Below the pieces are notes generated by a model. It was not told the DNA's origin. It made no database searches and saw only the letters and a list, made by a program, of their open reading frames with translations. Shown piece after piece: positions 7,086 to 11,698 of a stretch of 11,698 nt of DNA; positions within the stretch are counted from its first letter, which is position 1, and every line of letters begins with the position of its first letter. The position numbers and the translations under genes are program-made. Origin of the DNA: DASUFH01 sp036274645 (lineage in GTDB: Bacteria > Acidobacteriota > Terriglobia > 20CM-2-55-15); NCBI GenBank assembly GCA_036274645.1, contig DASUFH010000353.1, positions 1 to 11,698 of the forward strand. Reading direction: 5' to 3'.

Positions 7086-7104
7086 CGGTCTATAACCGCC
7101 CACG

Positions 7105-7147
7105 CCCCTCCCCCGGTTGTCCGATGGCCATTGGCTGTTGTCCGATG
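7105..7147 (-). repeat. Nested inverted repeat, left copy (CAATGG...CGGACAACCGGGG type)
   Basis: Read on the minus strand this contains AGCCAATGGCCATCGGACAA followed by CCGGGGGAGGGG. It is the inverted, imperfect partner of 7248-7295. The word GTTGTCCGATG occurs twice within the arm on the plus strand. Together the two arms could form a long imperfect hairpin with a loop of about 100 bases. Confidence 0.7.
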
Positions 7148-7247
7148 TTTAATGGACCTGGCTAAACGACCCGATGACCCAATGGCCGAGTGGTCAATGA
7201 GTCTGTGGATAAGCCTGTACAGTGTCCCAACGAACAATGAAGAAGTT

Positions 7248-7295
7248 CATCGGACAATCGATAACAGGCAATGGATAACGGACAACCGGGGAGGG
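7248..7295 (+). repeat. Nested inverted repeat, right copy
   Basis: Contains CAGGCAATGGATAACGGACA followed by ACCGGGGAGGG. It pairs with 7105-7147, with about four mismatches and one indel across its outer 31 bases. Bases 7265-7294 also match 10829-10858 at 26 of 30 positions, so this is a dispersed repeat and not just a local hairpin. Confidence 0.7.
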
Positions 7296-7304
7296 AAGCT
7301 TCCC
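7293..7304. repeat. Perfect 12-bp palindrome
   Basis: GGGAAGCTTCCC follows directly on the right nested repeat. It has no loop and no T-tract, so it is not a typical terminator. It could be a protein-binding site or a by-product of repeat structure; no function is shown. Confidence 0.4.
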
Positions 7305-7517
7305 GCCTGAGCCCAATTCATTCAGCCCTGTTTGGCCGCCCACGATAGACCGTTCCGAGATTGTGGGTGGTCATCGACCGCCCCTACAAGTCCGCTGTAC
7401 AAACCTGGGACAGATGAACACGGGAAATGGACTGCATCCGAAATCGGGGCTGTCCGGGTCTCCAATTTCACTTTCGTGTTGGGAAGAGCAATTGCACCTG
7501 CCGTAGTGAGGATTACC

Positions 7518-8654
7518 ATGCGATCAAGCCTGCGGCTGGGACGTTTGTTTGGGATTGAGATTCTGATTCACTATAGCTGGCTGATCATTGCCTTTCTCGT
7601 CGTCTTCTCCCTGGCGGGTCATTTTCAGCTGACCAATCCGGCGTGGTCCACACTGGTGGTCTGGGCCTTTGCCGTGGTAACCGCGGCGCTGTTCTTTGCG
7701 AGCATCGTGGTTCACGAGTTGTCGCATTCGGCGGTGGCGAAAAGCCGGGGGATCCCCGTCCGCTCCATCACGCTTTTTGCGCTGGGCGGTATTGCGGGAA
7801 TGGAGAAGGAGTCCAGCGACGCGAAATCCGAGTTCTGGATCGCGGTAGTGGGACCGATCACGAGCATCGTCATTGGAATCGTCTTTCTCGGACTGGCGTT
7901 GCTGGATGGCTGGCGGCCGGAACTGGGCACGCCGGCTTCGCCACTCTGGGCCGGGCTGGTCTGGCTCGGCTATATCAACATAGCGCTGGGCGTGTTCAAT
8001 CTGATTCCGGGATACCCGCTCGACGGCGGGCGTATTCTGCGTTCGATCGTATGGTCGATCACCGGAAACATGATGCGCGCGACGCGGATCGCGGCCGCGG
8101 TGGGTGAATTCATCGCAATTGGATTCATCGTTCTCGGGCTGTTCCGTTTCTTTTCGGGCGCCGGGATCGGCGGATTGTGGCTGGCCTTTATCGGATGGTT
8201 CCTGTCGCAGGCGGCGTCGGCGAGCTACGAAGAGCTCGAAACGACGACGGCGCTGGGTGAAGTGCGTGTGGGCGATGTCATGACGGACGATTGCCCGCGA
8301 ATCGATGGCGACATGGATCTCCGTACGTTCGCGGAAGATTATCTGCTGCGCACGGGCCGGCGATGCTTTATCGTTGCACAGGGCGGGCGGGACATGGCGC
8401 TCATCACGGTACACGAGCTGAAGCAGGTCCCGCGGGAGAGATGGCCGTTCAAGCTCATCTCCGACATTGCCCGTCCGATTGAGAGTGTTCGCACCGTATC
8501 GCCGGAGACCGGCGTAAAGGAAGCGCTGGATCTCATGGTCCGCGACGACGTCAACCAGTTGCCCGTCGTGGTCAATGGCCGGCTCGCCGGAGTGATCAGC
8601 CGGGGAAATGTCCTTCAATTTCTGAAGACACGAGGCGAACTCAAAGCCGCTTAA
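7518..8654 (+). CDS. Site-2 protease (M50) family zinc metalloprotease with C-terminal CBS domains
   Basis: Intramembrane zinc protease, 378 residues from the ATG at 7518, which has GTGAGGA 5 bases upstream; this outweighs the longer reading frame to 7332. Hydrophobic helices occur at about 15-33, 45-65, 105-130, 145-165 and 195-228. The catalytic HELSH (66-70) supplies two zinc-ligand histidines and the glutamate base, and NLIPGYPLDGGR (161-172) carries the third ligand, Asp169. FALGGIAGMEKE (87-98) is the conserved loop of the family. A tandem CBS pair follows: the first begins VGDVMTDDCPRID (251-263), the second ISDIARPIESVRTVSPETGV (314-333) with DVNQLPVVVNGRLAGVISR. CBS pairs commonly bind adenine nucleotides. 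S2P enzymes usually release membrane-tethered regulators, but no such substrate is encoded here. glgX starts 16 bp downstream, so they may share a transcript. Confidence 0.92.
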   Translation: MRSSLRLGRLFGIEILIHYSWLIIAFLVVFSLAGHFQLTNPAWSTLVVWAFAVVTAALFFASIVVHELSHSAVAKSRGIPVRSITLFALGGIAGMEKESSDAKSEFWIAVVGPITSIVIGIVFLGLALLDGWRPELGTPASPLWAGLVWLGYINIALGVFNLIPGYPLDGGRILRSIVWSITGNMMRATRIAAAVGEFIAIGFIVLGLFRFFSGAGIGGLWLAFIGWFLSQAASASYEELETTTALGEVRVGDVMTDDCPRIDGDMDLRTFAEDYLLRTGRRCFIVAQGGRDMALITVHELKQVPRERWPFKLISDIARPIESVRTVSPETGVKEALDLMVRDDVNQLPVVVNGRLAGVISRGNVLQFLKTRGELKAA

Positions 8655-8670
8655 CCGCATACGACTGCCT

Positions 8671-10821
8671 GTGAAACTTCGATCCATCAAAGCGCGGCCG
8701 GGAAATCCGTACCCCCTGGGAGCAACGTGGGACGGCGCAGGGGTGAATTTCGCCGTTTTTTCGGAACGCGCCACGAAGGTGGAACTGTGTTTGTTTGAAT
8801 CGGCGCGGGACCGACGGGAATCGAGTCGATTCACGCTGACGGAACAGACCGACCGCATCTGGCACATCTATCTGCCGGGGATTCTGCCGGATCAGCTCTA
8901 CGGATATCGTGTCGATGGCCCGTTCGAGCCCGCCCATGGGCTTCGTTTCAACGCCAACAAGATGTTGCTCGATCCGTACGCGAAGTCCATCGGAAGAACG
9001 ATCCGGTGGACCGATGCGATGTTTGGATATCGTATCGGCGACACGGACCTGGACCTCTCCTTCGACAAGCGTGACAACGCCGCCTCCTGCCCGCTTGGCG
9101 CGGTCGTCGATGCGGCCTTTACCTGGGGAGACGATCGGGCGCCGCGGACTCCGTGGAACCGGACCATCATTTACGAAACGCACGTCAAGGGACTGACGTA
9201 TCGGCACCCTTCCGTTCCGGAGGAGATGCGGGGAACGTACGCGGCTCTGGGGTCCGATCCGATCCTGCGCTATCTCCAGAAGCTTGGCGTGACCGCCATC
9301 GAATTGCTTCCCATCCACCATCATGCCGACAACCGGCATCTGACCGAACGGGGACGCAGCAATTACTGGGGCTACAACACCCTCGCGTTCTTCGCGCCGG
9401 ATGTCCGATACGCGATGGCGAAGGAGCCGGCCGCCGCCGTCCACGAGTTCAAGACGATGGTCAAGAACATTCATTCGGCGGGACTGGAAGTTATTCTCGA
9501 CGTCGTCTACAACCACACGGCTGAGGGCAACCACCTGGGTCCGACGCTCTCCATGCGAGGCATCGACAACACGTCGTATTACCGGCTGGTCGGGCCGGAG
9601 CCGCGTTATTACATGGACTTCACCGGTTGCGGCAACACGTTGAACGTTCGTCACCCGAGAGTGCTCCAACTCATCATGGACAGCCTGCGCTACTGGGTCC
9701 AGGAGATGCGGGTTGATGGTTTTCGTTTCGACCTGGCCAGCGCGCTCGCCCGGGATCCCTACGAATTCAATCGTCTGAGTTCGTTCCTCAACGCCATTCA
9801 GCAGGATCCGGTGATCTCACAGGTCAAATTGATTGCCGAACCCTGGGACCTGGGCGAAGGCGGTTATCAGGTCGGCGGTTTCCCCACCCCCTGGTCGGAG
9901 TGGAACGGACGGTATCGTGACGCGGTCCGGCATTTCTGGAAGGGCGATGGCGGCGTTTCGGAACTGGCGACGCGGCTCGGAGGCAGCAGCGATCTGTATC
10001 AACTGAGCGGCCGGCGTCCCCATGGGAGCGTCAATTTCGTTACTTCGCACGACGGCTTCACCCTGCACGATCTGGTGAGCTACAACCGCAAGCACAATGA
10101 AGCCAACGGCGAGAACAACCGCGATGGAGAAAACCACAACATCAGCTGGAACTGCGGCGCGGAAGGATGGACGAAAAATGAAGGCATCCTCGCCTTGCGC
10201 GAAAGGCAAAAGCGGAATTTCATCGCAACGTTGATGTTGTCGCAGGGCGTGCCCATGTTGTGTGCAGGAGATGAACTGGGCCGCACCCAGCTGGGCAACA
10301 ATAACGCGTATTGCCAGGACAATGAGATCAGCTGGGTGAACTGGAACCTCAAGCGGCGCCAGCAGCGATTTCTCGATTTCGTACGCTACATGATCCGTCT
10401 GCGCGCCAGCCATCCCGTGCTTCGCCGCCGGAAGTTTCTGCAGGGCCACGTCACGCGTGGAATCAGGGACGTCACCTGGTTCCGGCCCAACGGAAAGGAG
10501 ATGGATGACAAGGCCTGGGCCTCAGGGGCCACCCGGTCGCTGGCCTTCTGCCTTTCCGCTCCCGCTCTCGATGAACCGGAAAACGGCGATCCGGCAAGTG
10601 TGGGCGACACGCTGTTCATCATGCTCAATGCTCATCATCATCGCGCGCGTTTCGTGCTGCCGGCCCTGGGCGCGAGAGAGCGGTGGGAACGCATTCTGGA
10701 CACGGCCGAAACGGAGTGGGATAAGGTTCATGCGTTGCACGGCCAGGTTCACTGGATGAAAGGCCGGTCCGTCGCGGTGTTTCGCGCGGCTCCAGCCCAT
10801 CGAAAGGGAGAAGCATCGTAA
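8671..10821 (+). CDS. glgX: Glycogen debranching enzyme GlgX/TreX (GH13 isoamylase type)
   Basis: Cytoplasmic alpha-1,6-glucosidase that cuts branches from glycogen or limit dextrins. The 716 residues match GlgX/TreX (about 650-750). The N-terminal CBM48-like domain opens with GNPYPLGATWDGAGVNFAVF (11-30). The GH13 barrel carries the conserved regions VILDVVYNHTAEGN (274-287), EMRVDGFRFDLASAL (345-359; nucleophile Asp354), LIAEPWDLGEGGYQVGGFP (387-405; acid/base Glu390) and NFVTSHDGFTLHDLVSYN (455-472; Asp461), then the GlgX-typical KHNEANGENNRDGENHNISW. All three catalytic residues are present. The start is GTG with no clear Shine-Dalgarno, 16 bp after the protease gene, so coupling is possible; the N-terminus aligns with family starts and no nearby ATG competes. 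Its position before treZ suggests that it feeds trehalose synthesis, the TreX role. Confidence 0.96.
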   Translation: MKLRSIKARPGNPYPLGATWDGAGVNFAVFSERATKVELCLFESARDRRESSRFTLTEQTDRIWHIYLPGILPDQLYGYRVDGPFEPAHGLRFNANKMLLDPYAKSIGRTIRWTDAMFGYRIGDTDLDLSFDKRDNAASCPLGAVVDAAFTWGDDRAPRTPWNRTIIYETHVKGLTYRHPSVPEEMRGTYAALGSDPILRYLQKLGVTAIELLPIHHHADNRHLTERGRSNYWGYNTLAFFAPDVRYAMAKEPAAAVHEFKTMVKNIHSAGLEVILDVVYNHTAEGNHLGPTLSMRGIDNTSYYRLVGPEPRYYMDFTGCGNTLNVRHPRVLQLIMDSLRYWVQEMRVDGFRFDLASALARDPYEFNRLSSFLNAIQQDPVISQVKLIAEPWDLGEGGYQVGGFPTPWSEWNGRYRDAVRHFWKGDGGVSELATRLGGSSDLYQLSGRRPHGSVNFVTSHDGFTLHDLVSYNRKHNEANGENNRDGENHNISWNCGAEGWTKNEGILALRERQKRNFIATLMLSQGVPMLCAGDELGRTQLGNNNAYCQDNEISWVNWNLKRRQQRFLDFVRYMIRLRASHPVLRRRKFLQGHVTRGIRDVTWFRPNGKEMDDKAWASGATRSLAFCLSAPALDEPENGDPASVGDTLFIMLNAHHHRARFVLPALGARERWERILDTAETEWDKVHALHGQVHWMKGRSVAVFRAAPAHRKGEAS

Positions 10822-10828
10822 TCGACCA

Positions 10829-10858
10829 CAGGCGATGGAAAACGGAAAACCGGGAAGG
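10829..10858 (+). repeat. Third copy of the CAATGG...CGGACAACCGGGG repeat
   Basis: CAGGCGATGGAAAACGGAAA followed by ACCGGGAAGG matches 7265-7294 at 26 of 30 positions and fills most of the 51-base gap between glgX and treZ. Its purine-rich end (AAGGAAGAG, 10855-10863) serves as the probable treZ ribosome-binding site. No REP-like GGCGGTC hairpin flanks this copy. Confidence 0.6.
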
Positions 10859-10872
10859 AAGAGAACGACTGT

Positions 10873-11698
10873 ATGAGCGCTGATCCCCTGCTTGGGGCAA
10901 CCGCCGAAGGATGGGGCGCGTTATTTCGCGTCTGGGCCCCGAGCGCGAAAACGATCGAAGTGGTTCTTGAGCGCGCGGGCGGTCCACCGGAAAGCCATCC
11001 GCTGAAGAAATCCGCAGACGGCTACTTTGGCGCGGCGATTACCGGAGCCGGCGCCGGAGACCTTTACCGTTATCGGGTCGACGGCAAAGGACCGTTTCCC
11101 GATCCAGCGTCTCGTTTTCAGCCGCAGGGTGTGCATGGCCCGTCCGAGATCGTAAATCCCGCGGCGTTTGCCTGGACCGACGATGGATGGTCTGGAATTC
11201 CGCAAAGCAATCTGATCTTTTACGAGATTCATGTCGGAGCCTTTACGCCTGAGGGCACGTTCTCCGGCGTGGCGGGGAAACTGGGCGAACTCCGCGATCT
11301 GGGGGTCACGGCGATCGAACTCATGCCGGTGGCGGATTTTGCCGGCGACCGGAACTGGGGTTATGACGGAGTCGCGTTCTTCGCGCCCGCGCGATGCTAC
11401 GGAACTCCGGACGATTTGCGGCGCCTCGTGAACGAAGCTCACCGTCTCGGGATCGCGGTGTTCCTGGACGTGATCTACAACCACGCCGGGCCGGACGGGG
11501 CGTATCAACCGCAGTTCAGTTCCGCGTATCTATCGAAGTCTCATCACACACCCTGGGGAGACGCGTTCAACTTCGATGGGCGCATGAGCGAGCCGGTGCG
11601 GGACTTCTTCATCGAGAACGCGACGCGCTGGGTGACGGAATATCATCTCGACGGACTGCGTCTGGACGCCACCCACGCGATCATGGACGATTCCAGGC
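10873..11698 (+). CDS. treZ: Malto-oligosyltrehalose trehalohydrolase TreZ (partial, C-terminus outside window)
   Basis: GH13 hydrolase that releases trehalose from the end of maltooligosyltrehalose, the product of TreY. The 275 complete codons seen run off the window; the family is about 560-620 residues. An N-terminal CBM48-like domain (GALFRVWAPSAKTIEVVLE, 15-33) precedes the TreZ hallmark FPDPASRFQPQGVHGPSEIV (75-94). The barrel follows with FYEIHVGAFTPEGTF (116-130), NWGYDGVAFFAPARCYGTPDD (161-181), VFLDVIYNH (196-204) and LDGLRLDATHAI (259-270; nucleophile Asp265). The hallmark separates it from glycogen branching enzyme, its close relative. The ATG is preceded by AAGGAAGAG at 7-12 bases spacing, 51 bases after glgX. 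The acid/base Glu region lies beyond the edge. Confidence 0.94.
   Translation, partial: MSADPLLGATAEGWGALFRVWAPSAKTIEVVLERAGGPPESHPLKKSADGYFGAAITGAGAGDLYRYRVDGKGPFPDPASRFQPQGVHGPSEIVNPAAFAWTDDGWSGIPQSNLIFYEIHVGAFTPEGTFSGVAGKLGELRDLGVTAIELMPVADFAGDRNWGYDGVAFFAPARCYGTPDDLRRLVNEAHRLGIAVFLDVIYNHAGPDGAYQPQFSSAYLSKSHHTPWGDAFNFDGRMSEPVRDFFIENATRWVTEYHLDGLRLDATHAIMDDSR

Larger units (their letters stand above)
7081..7388. repeat. Second REP-bounded composite element (inverted TGTAG...CTACA ends)
   Basis: The left end (7081-7103, TGTAGCGGTCTATAACCGCC plus CAC) and right end (7363-7388, whose reverse complement begins TGTAGGGGCGGTCGATGACC) are inverted copies of the same REP-like sequence found at 4223-4319, differing by a 3-base deletion and a few substitutions. 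The right end reads GGTGGTC-ATC-GACCGCC followed by CCTACAAG, matching the right end of the first element from GACCGCC through CCTACAAG. Between the ends lie a second, nested inverted-repeat pair and about 100 bp of low-complexity sequence. No transposase or ORF with family signatures is inside. Confidence 0.6.
7086..7517. other. 432-bp non-coding region between egtD and the metalloprotease gene
   Basis: It holds the REP-bounded element and its nested repeats to 7388, then about 130 bases in which I see no further repeat. The frame of the downstream gene is open back to an ATG at 7332, but the encoded residues are not family-like and the first part lies in repeat sequence. Words such as CAATGG, AATGGAC and CGGACAA recur in degraded form through 7140-7280. 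I found no tRNA, riboswitch or clear T-rich terminator. A promoter for the downstream genes is expected in 7390-7505, but no convincing -35/-10 pair stands out. Confidence 0.6.

Noticed and set aside
7085..7101. REP hairpin after egtD as an intrinsic terminator
   Set aside because: Only a 5-bp stem here and no run of T follows. It may still affect mRNA 3' ends, but it is not a standard terminator.
6216..7103. Minus-strand open frame of 295 codons
   Set aside because: Antisense shadow of egtD, which has a full set of EgtD motifs on the plus strand.
7332..7517. N-terminal extension of the metalloprotease to an ATG at 7332
   Set aside because: The extra 62 residues do not resemble the family, the first part lies in REP-like repeat sequence, and a strong ribosome-binding site marks 7518.
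7524..8867. Minus-strand open frame of 447 codons
   Set aside because: Antisense to the HELSH metalloprotease and the start of glgX; low-complexity Arg/Gln/Asp composition and no motifs.
8641..9669. Minus-strand open frame of 342 codons
   Set aside because: Antisense to the catalytic half of glgX, with no family signature.

Overview
The window is GC-rich (I estimate about 60%), densely coded bacterial DNA. It has no rRNA, tRNA, CRISPR array, transposase or phage gene that I can see. A TolC-type outer-membrane channel implies a Gram-negative envelope. The EgtB variant, the trehalose genes and the abundant intergenic palindromes would fit an environmental lineage such as Acidobacteriota, but that placement is a guess and not proven by the sequence.

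Layout. (1) Bases 1-4150, minus strand: a compact drug-efflux operon transcribed right to left as TetR repressor, TolC-family channel, EmrA/HlyD membrane-fusion protein and EmrB/DHA2 exporter (cut off by the window's left edge). The first three genes are joined by 4-bp ATGA overlaps and the last follows after 6 bp. A promoter-like sequence with a 13-bp palindrome in its spacer lies just upstream of tetR and suggests autoregulation. (2) Bases 4151-4363: divergent spacer with the tetR control site and a 113-bp REP-like inverted-repeat element. (3) Bases 4364-4741, plus strand: a small DUF952 protein. (4) Bases 4859-7085: ergothioneine genes, an EgtB-like sulfoxide synthase overlapping the histidine methyltransferase EgtD. 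(5) Bases 7086-7517: a 432-bp non-coding stretch holding a second REP-bounded composite element with nested inverted repeats. (6) Bases 7518-11698: a site-2-protease-family membrane metalloprotease with CBS domains, then GlgX debranching enzyme, then TreZ trehalohydrolase (cut off by the right edge).

How the genes work together. The efflux genes encode a self-contained tripartite pump spanning both membranes plus its likely regulator. EgtD makes hercynine and EgtB attaches sulfur to it, giving most of the ergothioneine route; no egtA, egtC or egtE is seen here, which fits a cysteine-using EgtB. GlgX releases linear maltodextrins from glycogen, and TreZ, with a TreY expected just downstream, converts them to trehalose. 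The themes are stress tolerance: toxin export, a thiol antioxidant and a compatible solute.

The least ordinary content is non-coding. Two intergenic elements share the end sequence TGTAG...CTACA and the core GGCGGTC-NNN-GACCGCC in inverted pairs. One supplies the egtD stop codon. A further repeat inside the second element recurs just upstream of treZ, where it provides the ribosome-binding site.
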